Of a stretch of DNA of 64,000 bases, positions 14,464-23,091 are shown piece after piece. Below the pieces are notes generated by a model. The model worked only from the letters and a program-made list of their open reading frames with translations. It did no database searches and was not told the DNA's origin. This stretch comes from UBA11524 sp051883695 (GTDB lineage: Bacteria > Bacillota > Clostridia > Christensenellales > Aristaeellaceae). The position numbers and the translations under genes were made by a program. Positions within the stretch are counted from its first letter, which is position 1. Each line of letters opens with the position of its first letter. The DNA lies in assembly GCA_051883695.1 (NCBI GenBank), contig JBJEUF010000060.1, positions 1 to 64,000 of the forward strand, in the 5' to 3' direction.

Positions 14464-16221
14464 TTACAGCCTGTTCAGGGTAAAGACGAGCTCGCCGCCC
14501 TCGGCGGGGGCAACGGTGATGGTCTCGGTGTCGCCCTCATAACCGGCGGGAACCTTCAGGGTGTGCAGCTCCCACGCGTAGGGCGCGAGGGTGAATGCGC
14601 ACACGCCGTTCTCATCGGAGGTGTAGACCTGGCAGGTCTGGTCATCGCAGACCTGAAGCATCACGCCCGCGACGGGATTGCCGTCCTGATCGACATACCT
14701 GACGGTGTAGTCCGCGGCGGTGACGACCTCCACGGCTTCCGCAGGGGTCTGGGAAGAAGCGGGCAGCGTGCCGTCGGCATACATCCAGGTGCCCAGCTCA
14801 TTGCCGAACACGAAGGAGTTGGCATTCTCCTCATCGCGGAAGCAGATCGCCACGATCGAATTCTCTCCGTAGGAATCGAGCAGCAGCATCAGACAGGAGT
14901 AGTCATACCCGGTGGTCTCCAGCGTATCAATGCCGCTGGTGACCGTGTAGCCCGCATCGGTGATCAGGGCGTTCAGGGGCGTGGTCTGACCGTTGTAGTC
15001 GCTGTAGAAGGAAGCCTCCTCAGGATCCACATCGGCGGACAGCGCCACGCTGACGGTGGCGACATCCTCATTGACAATATAGTACACGGCAGAGCCGAAT
15101 GCGCTCATCAGAAGACCGCTCTCATCGGAGATGACAATTTCTTTGGCGCCCTCATTGACGATGGTCAGAGCGGTTTCCTCAGCCACAGGATAGACGGGGT
15201 TGGCGCTCAGGGCGGCGGCAGCCTCCTCGCCGGAGACGGCGGCCACGCTGTCAATCCAGACGGTGTCCTCACCGCCATCCTCCATCTGATCCTTCGCGTA
15301 GGACAGGGCAACGAGATACTCGCCGTCCTCATCGACCGGGATGGCGTAGGTCATCCAGTCGTGCTCGCCGCCAAAGGACTTGACCACCTCGCCCTTGAAG
15401 GAGATCTTCAGCAGGTCAAAGGCTGCCTCGGTGGAGGTCTTGAAGGTCACGACAATCGCGTCACCGGCCTTGGCGGACACGACGGCGGTCACCTCGGCGC
15501 AGGTGGCGGAACAGGCGGCATTGGTGGAAGCCACAACGGTGCGGCCGTCCTTTTCGGTCACGACCATGGGCCACACATATTCCTCCGTGGGGTTCAGCAC
15601 GGATGCGGCCTCCAGCGCGGCAGCCACATCGGCTTCCGGGGAAGCAGCCACATTGGGCTTCATGGGCGGCACCTCGGTCAGCAGCACGGACTCGGTGTAC
15701 CCATCGCCCAGGAACGCGTCAAACAGGCGGGTGAAGGAACCGGCGTCCGGCATGGAGCCGGCCTCCAGGAAGCAGATCGTGCCGAACCGGTCAATCATGA
15801 TGCTGGTGGGGATGGCTTCCACCCAGAACTTGCCGGACAGATCGACGGTGTCGCGGGCGATGTTAAAGGTCAGGCCCAGCGAAGCCGCAAACTCGGCCAG
15901 CACATCGTCCGTGTCCGTCTCCTCGCAGGACAGGGCGATGATCTCCACCCTGTCGGCGTACTGCTCGTAGGCTTCCTCCATAAAGGGGAACTCGTTGCGG
16001 CACGGGCCGCACCAGGTGGCCCAGATGTTAATCAGGACAGCTTCCTTCTCCTTGAGCACCTCGGAGAGGGTGACGGTCCTGCCGTCGTAGGTGGTGACGG
16101 TGAAATCCTCGATCCTGCCGCCCAGCTCGTACGCGTAGGGCGCTTCCTCGGCGACAGCCAGCGTTCCCATGCACAGAACCAGTGCCAGCAGCATCGCCAC
16201 GACAGACATGATATTCTTCAT
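14464..16221 (-). CDS. secreted multidomain protein with N-terminal TlpA-like thioredoxin
   Basis: A 585-residue exported protein. Signal peptide 1-24; TlpA/AhpC-type thioredoxin domain about 30-190 with active site WCGPC (70-74) and a cis-Pro region (EAIPTSIMIDRFG). A middle part of about 300 residues is acidic and beta-rich with no motif I recognise. A C-terminal prealbumin-like/SpaA-like module covers about 505-583 (YTVRYVDQDGNPVAGVMLQV). RBS AAGGAGG is 7 bases before the ATG. It acts outside the membrane, probably as a thiol-disulfide reductase or sensor. It is divergent from the redox genes at 16.4-18.7 kb, which could reduce it. Confidence 0.8.
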   Translation of the reverse strand: MKNIMSVVAMLLALVLCMGTLAVAEEAPYAYELGGRIEDFTVTTYDGRTVTLSEVLKEKEAVLINIWATWCGPCRNEFPFMEEAYEQYADRVEIIALSCEETDTDDVLAEFAASLGLTFNIARDTVDLSGKFWVEAIPTSIMIDRFGTICFLEAGSMPDAGSFTRLFDAFLGDGYTESVLLTEVPPMKPNVAASPEADVAAALEAASVLNPTEEYVWPMVVTEKDGRTVVASTNAACSATCAEVTAVVSAKAGDAIVVTFKTSTEAAFDLLKISFKGEVVKSFGGEHDWMTYAIPVDEDGEYLVALSYAKDQMEDGGEDTVWIDSVAAVSGEEAAAALSANPVYPVAEETALTIVNEGAKEIVISDESGLLMSAFGSAVYYIVNEDVATVSVALSADVDPEEASFYSDYNGQTTPLNALITDAGYTVTSGIDTLETTGYDYSCLMLLLDSYGENSIVAICFRDEENANSFVFGNELGTWMYADGTLPASSQTPAEAVEVVTAADYTVRYVDQDGNPVAGVMLQVCDDQTCQVYTSDENGVCAFTLAPYAWELHTLKVPAGYEGDTETITVAPAEGGELVFTLNRL

Positions 16222-16255
16222 TACGATACCTCCTTGCCTGAATCAGGATACATCA

Positions 16256-16284
16256 ATTATAGAAACCTCATGTACCTTTGTCAA
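16256..16284 (-). promoter_or_regulatory. promoter of the secreted thioredoxin gene
   Basis: A perfect consensus TTGACA (16279-16284) and TATAAT (16256-16261) with a 17-base spacer on the minus strand, 34 bases before the start codon. Confidence 0.85.
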
Positions 16285-16332
16285 GCGGAATCCTGTCGTG
16301 CAGCCGTTTTTCTGCGCCATCCGGAATGTGTG

Positions 16333-16361
16333 TTGCCGCAAGGGAAACGCTGTGCTATAAT
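16333..16361 (+). promoter_or_regulatory. promoter of the membrane redox genes
   Basis: TTGCCG (16333-16338) and TATAAT (16356-16361) with a 17-base spacer. It is divergent from the thioredoxin promoter; the two -35 boxes are 48 bases apart, leaving room for a shared regulator site. Confidence 0.8.
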
Positions 16362-16410
16362 AGAACCACTTCCGGATGGAAGGAAAACGGAGGATGGAAG
16401 GAATCGGAAG

Positions 16411-17163
16411 ATGAGCAGGCTTCTGCGCTGTCTGACGGCGCTCGCGACGCTTGGGCTGGCAGCGTTCTTGTGCTGGCAATGCATGGACATCTATTTCACG
16501 GGAAACCGCCCCGGGAATCTGGACGAATCCGGCGTGCACATTGCGCAGGTGTATACCGCGCAGGAGGTGGGCGCCCGCCTTGCGCCGCTGGCGCTGCCGG
16601 TGATCGGATATGCGGCGCTGATCTGCGTGACGGCGGCGGCGGACGCCCGGGCCCCGAAGAAGCCGGAGCCCCCGGCCATGACGCAGGCGAACCGTCTGCG
16701 CCTGCTGAAAAGGCGTGCCGGAACACTGCCGGAGGGCGCGGTGCGCGAGGAAGGGCTGCGCCGGCATACACAGATTGCAGCGCTGGCGGTGCTGCTGCTC
16801 TGCGCAGGGGCCTGTCTTGCGTACCTGCTGGACGGGAGCAACTTCACCTCGTGGGAGCTGGAGTCGGTCATGGGACAGATGCTCCTGCACGTCCTGCCGT
16901 GGGTTGCCCTGGGCTTCGCGGCGGCGTATGCGGCAGCCTGGCGCTGTGACCGGAGCATGGCACGGGAGTGTGCGCTGCTCCAGGGGCTGAAGGGCGGCGC
17001 GGACATGCCCGCACCGGAACGCTCCCTTCCGGCAAACGCGCTGCGGATCGGGCTGTATGGGGTCGCCATTGTGTTCATCGTGCTGGGTGTGATGAACGGC
17101 GGCCTCTACGATGTGCTGGTGAAGGCCATCCATATCTGTACGGAGTGCATCGGCCTTGGCTAA
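16411..17163 (+). CDS. membrane protein with C-terminal CD1871A-like CXXC tail
   Basis: A 250-residue membrane protein with about five hydrophobic segments (near 8-25, 60-76, 130-147, 165-185, 220-236). It ends in KAIHICTECIGLG, a CXXC tail matching the short CD1871A-family CXXC proteins usually encoded next to 4Fe-4S membrane ferredoxins. Here that tail is fused to a much longer membrane protein. GGAAGGAAT upstream serves as a weak RBS. It overlaps the next gene by 8 bases, so it is co-translated and likely works with it in electron transfer. Confidence 0.7.
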   Translation: MSRLLRCLTALATLGLAAFLCWQCMDIYFTGNRPGNLDESGVHIAQVYTAQEVGARLAPLALPVIGYAALICVTAAADARAPKKPEPPAMTQANRLRLLKRRAGTLPEGAVREEGLRRHTQIAALAVLLLCAGACLAYLLDGSNFTSWELESVMGQMLLHVLPWVALGFAAAYAAAWRCDRSMARECALLQGLKGGADMPAPERSLPANALRIGLYGVAIVFIVLGVMNGGLYDVLVKAIHICTECIGLG

Positions 17164-18748
17164 GATCGTTTCGTGGCTGAAGGCTCACCTGCCCACCCAG
17201 CGCAGGCTCATTCAGCTCTATACCGCACTGCTCTACAATGCCCATGTGAAGGGCTTCCTCACCGGCAGCATCTATACCGGAAAGAGCAAGATGCTCTGCC
17301 TGCCGGGCTTCAACTGCTATTCCTGCCCCGGCGCGGTGGGTGCCTGTCCGCTGGGCGCACTGCAGAACGCGCTGGCTGCCTCCGGAAGCCGTGCTCCCAC
17401 CTATGTGCTGGGCATCCTGCTGCTCTTCGGCCTGACGCTGGGGCGCACCATCTGTGGCTTCCTCTGTCCGGTGGGGCTGATGCAGGAGCTGCTGTACAAA
17501 ATTCCCACGCCCAAGGTGAAGAAGGGACGGCTCACCCGGGTGCTCAGCTGGCTCAAGTACGTCATCCTGGCGGTTTTCGTTGTCATCATCCCGCTGTGGT
17601 ATGCCCTGCAGAAATACCCGGTTCCGGCCTTCTGCAAGTACATCTGCCCCGCCGGAACCGCTGAGGGCGCCGTCGGGCTGCTGTCCCACCCGGTCAATGC
17701 CGACAAGTTCTCCATGCTCGGCGTGCTCTTTACCCGCAAGTTTGTGATACTCGTCCTGATTGTCGTGGCCTGCGTGTTCATCTACCGCGCCTTCTGCCGC
17801 TTCCTGTGCCCGCTGGGCGCGATTTACGGTCTGTTTGCGAAGATTGCCCTGATCAGCGTGCAGGTCGAAAAGCCTAGCTGCACCGACTGCGGCCGCTGCG
17901 TGAGCCATTGCCGAATGGATATCCGCCATGTGGGCGACCATGAGTGCATCCATTGCGGCGAATGCATCGACGTGTGCCCGACGAAGGCCATCTCCTTCAA
18001 GGCCGGGAGGATCGTCCTGCATGGGCCGCAGATTGAAAGCGCGCCTGCACCGGTGCGGAAGAAGGCGCGGCGGAACCGGGCGATTGCCTGGGCGCTGGCG
18101 CTGCTTGTGCTGGCAGGGGCGCTGGCATACTACAACCTGCCCGGGGAGGATGCCAACTCCGCGCCCGTCGCGGAAACGGAGGAAAGGGTGGATGACGGAC
18201 GCCCCGTCGGCTGGGAGGTCGGTATGCGCGCGCCGGACTTCACCGTCCCCCTGTACGGGGAGGACGGCAGCTTCACGCTCAGCGAACACCTGGGCAAGGT
18301 GGTCATTGTCAATTTCTGGGCGACCTGGTGCACGCCCTGCTGTCAGGAGCTGCCGCACTTCGACGCGCTGCTCCGGGCATATCCGACGGAGGTGGCGATC
18401 GTCGCCATCCACTCCGAGCTGGTGACGGACGACGTCGAAGGCTATCTGGCCGGGTTTGACTATCGGCTGCCCTTTGCGCTGGATGAGACGGGCGAAGTGA
18501 TCACGTCCTTCGGCGGCTCGACCATGCTGCCCCAGACCATCGTCATTGACAGGGAGGGCGTCATCACCTACAACGCCGTGGGGTCCGTGACCTACGCCAG
18601 GCTGGAATCGCTGCTGCGCGCGGCACAGACCGGTGAAGCGGCGGCACCGCTGCCAACGGACATCCCTGCACCGGCTGCCACCACGCCCGTGCAGACCAAA
18701 GCGCCGGCTCGGCAGAGTGCACCCGGCCTGAATACTAATTCTCGATAA
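17156..18748 (+). CDS. membrane 4Fe-4S ferredoxin fused to TlpA-like thioredoxin
   Basis: A 530-residue fusion starting at TTG 17156, inside the previous gene. Residues 1-235 are a NapH/YccM-type membrane part with CXXXCP motifs (CGFLCP about 100-105, CKYICP about 160-165, CRFLCP about 214-219). Residues 240-275 hold two ferredoxin clusters (CTDCGRCVSHC, CIHCGECIDVC). A helix lies at about 309-327. Residues 350-490 form a TlpA-like thioredoxin with WCTPC at 391-395. A Pro/Ala/Thr tail follows. The layout suggests electrons passing from cytoplasmic iron-sulfur clusters to an outside thioredoxin (inference). The last six codons and stop lie in a palindromic element. Confidence 0.85.
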   Translation: MAKIVSWLKAHLPTQRRLIQLYTALLYNAHVKGFLTGSIYTGKSKMLCLPGFNCYSCPGAVGACPLGALQNALAASGSRAPTYVLGILLLFGLTLGRTICGFLCPVGLMQELLYKIPTPKVKKGRLTRVLSWLKYVILAVFVVIIPLWYALQKYPVPAFCKYICPAGTAEGAVGLLSHPVNADKFSMLGVLFTRKFVILVLIVVACVFIYRAFCRFLCPLGAIYGLFAKIALISVQVEKPSCTDCGRCVSHCRMDIRHVGDHECIHCGECIDVCPTKAISFKAGRIVLHGPQIESAPAPVRKKARRNRAIAWALALLVLAGALAYYNLPGEDANSAPVAETEERVDDGRPVGWEVGMRAPDFTVPLYGEDGSFTLSEHLGKVVIVNFWATWCTPCCQELPHFDALLRAYPTEVAIVAIHSELVTDDVEGYLAGFDYRLPFALDETGEVITSFGGSTMLPQTIVIDREGVITYNAVGSVTYARLESLLRAAQTGEAAAPLPTDIPAPAATTPVQTKAPARQSAPGLNTNSR

Positions 18749-18894
18749 AAATGTTGCACCGAGCGCAGTGAATTTTTCGTTCTGGCAAAGCTGAGTGAAG
18801 CGAGGCGTACTGGAAGTACGTTGAGCGGAACGAAGCAAAGCCAGAGCGGAAAAGGCACTGTGCGAATGTAACATTTTTATGGAGAATTAGTATT
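18731..18894. repeat. 164-base palindromic element with 25-base terminal inverted repeats
   Basis: The ends (18731-18755 and 18870-18894) are 25-base inverted repeats with one mismatch. The interior is a long imperfect palindrome (pairs such as TTCTGGC/GCCAGAG and CGTACT/AGTACG around a GGA turn at about 18812). It carries no gene. It resembles a MITE or hairpin-type dispersed repeat. It overlaps and supplies the stop codon of the upstream gene, which suggests insertion at that site. Confidence 0.75.
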
Positions 18895-18908
18895 AACAAT
18901 AAACAACA

Positions 18909-18954
18909 GGCGGCTCCTGATGCACACGTCCGATTTCGTGTGTCAGGAGCCGCC
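18909..18954. terminator. terminator between convergent genes
   Basis: A 12-base perfect stem (GGCGGCTCCTGA, 18909-18920, with 18943-18954) and a second inner pairing (CACACG/CGTGTG). It is placed 34 bases after the SLC13 gene stop on the minus strand, with T-rich sequence beyond. Confidence 0.65.
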
Positions 18955-18987
18955 AGATGATTTTCCCGAACTTTTTTCGTGTCCGTA

Positions 18988-20283
18988 TCAGACCGTCAGT
19001 CCCATCGTCAGCGGGACGGAAACGGCGATCACCGCATAGCAGAGCAGATCGAGCAGAACGCCGTACTTGAAATAATCCCTGAACTCATAGCCCGCGGACA
19101 TGGAGATGCCCCAGGTGGAGCCGGAAAGCGGGCAGCTTGCGCCCATGCTGGCGCTGAGCGTGATGCCCATGGCAAACGCAGGCACGTTCAGGTGCATCTG
19201 CGGCGCAATGGAAATGACCACAAGCACCGCGACCGATATGGCGGTTGAGTTCGACACGAACAGGCTCAGCACCATCGCCAGGAACGTCAGCAGCACAAAC
19301 AGCAGCGTCGGGCTCATCCAGGCCCCCGCAATCCGCATGAAGCCGTCGGCAATCAGGTCGATGCCGCCGGCATGGCTCAGCGCCTTCGCCAGTCCCAGAC
19401 ACGCCGCCAGACGGCCGACGATGTTCCAGTTGACGCTCGCGATGGCCTTTTTCTGCGAGATGCAGCCTGTGATGATGCAGGCCAGCGCCGCCAGAATCGC
19501 CGTCAGGTACGGCGGTACGCTGACGGAGGTGAAGGGAATCCTCCGGGTGATATACAGCAGCACCATCACCACGAAGATGATGCTGATCGCAATCCCCTTT
19601 GGGAGGCTCATGTCCTTCCTTTCGACCGCGGCGCTGTCATAATCGGACGTGCGCGCCCGATTCCCCCAGATGCGCTTGCCCAGCGGATAGCCGATCAGCA
19701 GGATATACCCAAGGGCCGCAGCGCCGATCAGCACGCCGTAGAGCGTGAAGTCAAACACCCCGAAGGTCGCATAGCCGTACTCCTCCAGCATGCCTTGGGC
19801 GGTCATCTGCTGCGACGACCCCACCAGCGTTGTGATGCCGCCCACATTCACCGCCACCGTCAGCGGGATGACGATATTCAGCGGGTTGATCCGCGCCTCC
19901 GTCCTCGCCAGCGAGAAGATGATGGGGATGAAGATCGCCAGCACCGTCACATTGGTGAGGAAGGTGGACAGGAGCGCCGCCAGCACAAAGGAGATAATCA
20001 GCAGCGTCCGCTCGCTGTTTCGGGAAAAGCGGGTGATGCCCCACCCGATTTGCGCCGCCATGCCCGTTTCCGCCACGGCGCTGCCCACGATGGAAACGCC
20101 GATCAGCATCAGCACCGTCGAATTCGAGAACTCGCCAAAGGCCGTCTTGAAATCGCATACGCCCAGGAGCACCATCGCCGCGCAGCCCAGAATGGCTGAC
20201 GTGGCCATCGGCAGCCTGTCCCATATGAACAGCGCAATGCAGCCGCCAAAGATCAGCAGGCTCAATACATCCGTACCCATCAT
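18988..20283 (-). CDS. SLC13-family anion/dicarboxylate permease
   Basis: A 431-residue membrane protein with about eleven helices in two inverted halves, the layout of the DASS/SLC13 and CitM/ArsB superfamily. It shows the conserved paired Asn-Thr type motifs STFLTNVTVLAIFIPI (first half) and SNSTAISVAVLVVISIAP (second half). Substrates of the family are sodium- or proton-coupled carboxylates or sulfate. GAGGA precedes the ATG pair at 20283/20280. It starts 7 bases after the MmgE/PrpD gene, so a carboxylate substrate handled by that enzyme is likely (inference). Confidence 0.8.
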   Translation of the reverse strand: MMGTDVLSLLIFGGCIALFIWDRLPMATSAILGCAAMVLLGVCDFKTAFGEFSNSTVLMLIGVSIVGSAVAETGMAAQIGWGITRFSRNSERTLLIISFVLAALLSTFLTNVTVLAIFIPIIFSLARTEARINPLNIVIPLTVAVNVGGITTLVGSSQQMTAQGMLEEYGYATFGVFDFTLYGVLIGAAALGYILLIGYPLGKRIWGNRARTSDYDSAAVERKDMSLPKGIAISIIFVVMVLLYITRRIPFTSVSVPPYLTAILAALACIITGCISQKKAIASVNWNIVGRLAACLGLAKALSHAGGIDLIADGFMRIAGAWMSPTLLFVLLTFLAMVLSLFVSNSTAISVAVLVVISIAPQMHLNVPAFAMGITLSASMGASCPLSGSTWGISMSAGYEFRDYFKYGVLLDLLCYAVIAVSVPLTMGLTV

Positions 20284-20290
20284 GCATTCC

Positions 20291-21709
20291 TCAATCCTCG
20301 TTCATCCATCCGTTGATGGTTGTGAATCTCTTCTGTTCCTCCATGTCCGAAACCCATCGGATCAGCCGCGATTGCTGCTCCGGCGAGAGCATCCCCTGCG
20401 CGCATCCGGCCAGCTTGCCGCGCATGTCCGCCCACGTGAACGGATTGGCGGCATCCCCCCTGGGAATCAGCACCTGCTTTTCGGCGCTGCGGCCGTCCCG
20501 CAGTTTCACGACCACCCGCGCGCCGCGAATCCCCGCCCGGGTGTTCTCCATGGCGGCATCCTCCATCAGCACGATCCGCCCGATCAGCTTGGAAACCTCC
20601 TCCGTCAGGTTCTCCAGCGGGAGGTCCTCCAGACGGAAGCGCCCCTTCTGCAGGGCGATCGCGAGGGAATAATGAATGGAGAACTTGGCGTCATCGGGCG
20701 TTTCCGGCCTGCGAATCTGCCCCGCAATCCGGATGGCATTGGGATAGATGTATACCTCCGCCCGCTCGATGTCACGGATGTCCCACGCGCCCTGCTGCGC
20801 CATGAGCTGCCTGCGGATGTCGATCCCCGCCTCGATGCCGCAATGGGTATGGCGGCAGGAGGGATAGGGCTTCAGGTAGCTTTCCTCCATGGTGAAGGTT
20901 TCGCCCAGACCCTGGGTGACGGTTGTGAAATCCGCTTCATCCGACATGGCATGGCACCAGCCCTTTTCGCTCTCCAGCGGGTAGCGGGAGCTCTCGACAC
21001 CGGAGGCTGCCAGCGTGGCGGAAAGGATGCCGGTTCTGGCCGCATTGGCCGGGTTGATCGGCTTGCAGGCCTGTCCGCTTTCGGCGATGATGAGGAGGCC
21101 GCTTGCCTGAATAGCCGCCAGCGACATGGCATTGTAGATGCCCTTTGCGTCCAGCCGCATCAGCTTCGCGCAGGCAGCCGCACAGGCAATCGCGCCGGCC
21201 GTACCGGTGGAATGGAAGCCGCGATGCACCAGGCCGGGCTGCACCGCAGCGGCCACCCGGTTGTACACCTCATACCCCGCCTGAATCGCCACCATCACGT
21301 CCCGTCCGCTCACCTCCAGCGTCTGCGCCAGTGCGAACACCGCGGACATCACGTGGGCCGCGACATGCCCCATGGCCTTGCGGTTCCCATCATCCATGTC
21401 GGCGCCATGGGCATACACCGCGTTCAGAAAGGCCGCATGCATGGCAGGAAGCCGCTTCCGGCTGCAGAGGACATCCGCGTCCTCCCTTCCGCCCATGTCG
21501 AAAAGCAGCTTCTCCACCGCATGATTGAATGCCGGATTCACCTTCATGCCCGCAAAGCAGGCGGCGTAATAATCCACGATATACAGCTTCGTCGTTTCCA
21601 CAACGTGCTCCGGCAGGGCTTCCCACCTCAGGCCGGAAACGAACTCGCTCAGCAGCCGGGTGACATGCGTCGCTTCTGCGGCGCCGTGCTTGCCGTCATG
21701 ACCCATCAT
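20291..21709 (-). CDS. MmgE/PrpD family protein
   Basis: A 472-residue cytoplasmic protein of the MmgE/PrpD family, which includes 2-methylcitrate dehydratase, cis-aconitate decarboxylase and iminodisuccinate epimerase. Recognisable stretches are VDYYAACFAG, HGADMDDGN with the conserved His-Gly and Asp pair, HRGFHSTGTAGAI and LKPYPSCRHTH. The length is typical (about 450-490). RBS AGGAGG is 6 bases before ATG 21709; a longer frame lacks an RBS. It sits between a phosphonate gene set and an SLC13 permease. The precise reaction cannot be read from sequence. Confidence 0.85.
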   Translation of the reverse strand: MMGHDGKHGAAEATHVTRLLSEFVSGLRWEALPEHVVETTKLYIVDYYAACFAGMKVNPAFNHAVEKLLFDMGGREDADVLCSRKRLPAMHAAFLNAVYAHGADMDDGNRKAMGHVAAHVMSAVFALAQTLEVSGRDVMVAIQAGYEVYNRVAAAVQPGLVHRGFHSTGTAGAIACAAACAKLMRLDAKGIYNAMSLAAIQASGLLIIAESGQACKPINPANAARTGILSATLAASGVESSRYPLESEKGWCHAMSDEADFTTVTQGLGETFTMEESYLKPYPSCRHTHCGIEAGIDIRRQLMAQQGAWDIRDIERAEVYIYPNAIRIAGQIRRPETPDDAKFSIHYSLAIALQKGRFRLEDLPLENLTEEVSKLIGRIVLMEDAAMENTRAGIRGARVVVKLRDGRSAEKQVLIPRGDAANPFTWADMRGKLAGCAQGMLSPEQQSRLIRWVSDMEEQKRFTTINGWMNED

Positions 21710-21798
21710 CGGCTTCCTCCTTATGTGATTCTCTTCCGGAAGCTGCGGTTTTCTGCTCCGGTCGGGCCGCGCGACGCGCAGCCTTCCGGCAATCCGGT

Positions 21799-23091
21799 TC
21801 ACTGATTGGGCAGCAGCGTCAGTATCTCCCTGATCGACATGCACAGCGAATCCGCTTCCCTGCTGCGGCCGTTTGCCAGAATGCTGCGGGCGGTCGCCTG
21901 CATCGCCGGGAAGGCGCTGCGGATCAGATGGTTGGCGTGGATGACGATGTTCGCGCCGTGGGCAGCCAGCTCCTGCTCCGTAGCCGTGTTGTAGGTCGTC
22001 GGCACAACCACGATGGGCGTTTTGGCGTCCTCCCTGCGGAAGGCCTCGCAGAAGGCATAGACCTCGTCGGGCGTTTTGGCCTTGGAGTGAATCATCACGC
22101 CGTCCGCGCCAGATTGCACATAGGCGTGGCAGCGCCTGAGCGCGTCCTCCATTCCCTTTTCCAGAATCAGGCTCTCGCAGCGGGCGATCACCATGAAATC
22201 GCGCGTTTTCTGCGCCGCCTTGCCCGCGGCGATCTTCTGGCAGAAATCCTCGACAGTATCCTGCGTCTGCCCCGCGTCCGTGCCGAACAGGCTGTTCTTC
22301 TTCAGGCCCTTCTTGTCCTCGATGATGATGGCGGAGATGCCCATGCGCTCCAGCGTCTGCACATTGTAGACAAAGTGCTCCACCATGCCGCCCGTGTCGC
22401 CGTCCAGGATGATGGGCTTGGTGGTGACCTCCATGATTTCCTCGATGGTTTTGAGCCGGCTGGTCATGTCCACCAGCTCGATATCCGGCTTGCCCTTGGC
22501 GGTGGAATCACACAGGCTGGACACCCACATCGCGTCAAACTGCCGGATGCCCGCCGCCGTCTCCACCATGGTCTTTTCAACGATCAGACCGGTGAGGCCG
22601 TTATGCGCCTCGCAGACGCTCAGGCAGGGCTTGCAGCTGAGCAACCGGCGCAGACGGCTGCGGCGCATCTCCGGCAGGGACAGCATTGCATCCAGGGCGG
22701 ATAGCGTTTCCTCCGTGGGCGTGTGGGTATAGGGGAACTCCACCAGCTCGCCGCCCCATGCCTTCAGCGTCTCAATGACCTTCTGGCGGATGTTGGCCTG
22801 ATAGCCCACCAGCCAGTCGTCGCCATGGACGACGATATCCGGGCGCAGGCGCTCGAGCACCTCCGTGTAGTCCAGCGATGCCTGCACGACGACATGGGAG
22901 ACGTATTTCAGGCTCCGGAACATCGCCACGCGCTCCTCCAGCGGCAGGAGCGGATAATGCTTGTAGCCGGCGACAGCCTCATCCGTCAGGATGCCCGCCG
23001 TCACCTCGCCCAGCTCCGCCGCGCGCTTGAGGATGGCCAGATGCCCATTGTGGATGATATCCGTCGAAAAACAAATGTACACCTGCTTCAT
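21799..23091 (-). CDS. aepX: cytidylyltransferase-phosphoenolpyruvate mutase fusion
   Basis: A 430-residue fusion. Residues 1-135 form a nucleotidyltransferase domain of the cytidylyltransferase class with HNGH (14-17). Residues about 150-425 form a PEP mutase/isocitrate-lyase-fold domain with DGDTGG (230-235) and the exact PEP mutase signature EDKX5NS (258-267, EDKKGLKKNS). PEP mutase makes phosphonopyruvate, the first C-P bond-forming step. The fused domain is expected to activate a phosphonate or its head group with CTP. RBS GGGAGGTG is upstream, and the start overlaps the stop of the preceding nucleotidyltransferase gene (TGATG). Confidence is high on the mutase, moderate on the partner activity. 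Confidence 0.92.
   Translation of the reverse strand: MKQVYICFSTDIIHNGHLAILKRAAELGEVTAGILTDEAVAGYKHYPLLPLEERVAMFRSLKYVSHVVVQASLDYTEVLERLRPDIVVHGDDWLVGYQANIRQKVIETLKAWGGELVEFPYTHTPTEETLSALDAMLSLPEMRRSRLRRLLSCKPCLSVCEAHNGLTGLIVEKTMVETAAGIRQFDAMWVSSLCDSTAKGKPDIELVDMTSRLKTIEEIMEVTTKPIILDGDTGGMVEHFVYNVQTLERMGISAIIIEDKKGLKKNSLFGTDAGQTQDTVEDFCQKIAAGKAAQKTRDFMVIARCESLILEKGMEDALRRCHAYVQSGADGVMIHSKAKTPDEVYAFCEAFRREDAKTPIVVVPTTYNTATEQELAAHGANIVIHANHLIRSAFPAMQATARSILANGRSREADSLCMSIREILTLLPNQ

Noticed and set aside
14335..17163. A 942-codon open frame on the plus strand opposite the secreted thioredoxin gene
   Set aside because: It is antisense to a gene with clear signal peptide, WCGPC motif, RBS and promoter; its composition is low-complexity and it lacks its own RBS. 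GC-rich codon use commonly leaves such antisense frames open.
18988..20283. Arsenite efflux pump (ArsB)
   Set aside because: The fold superfamily is shared, but no ars regulator or reductase is near and the gene directly follows a MmgE/PrpD enzyme, which favours a carboxylate substrate.
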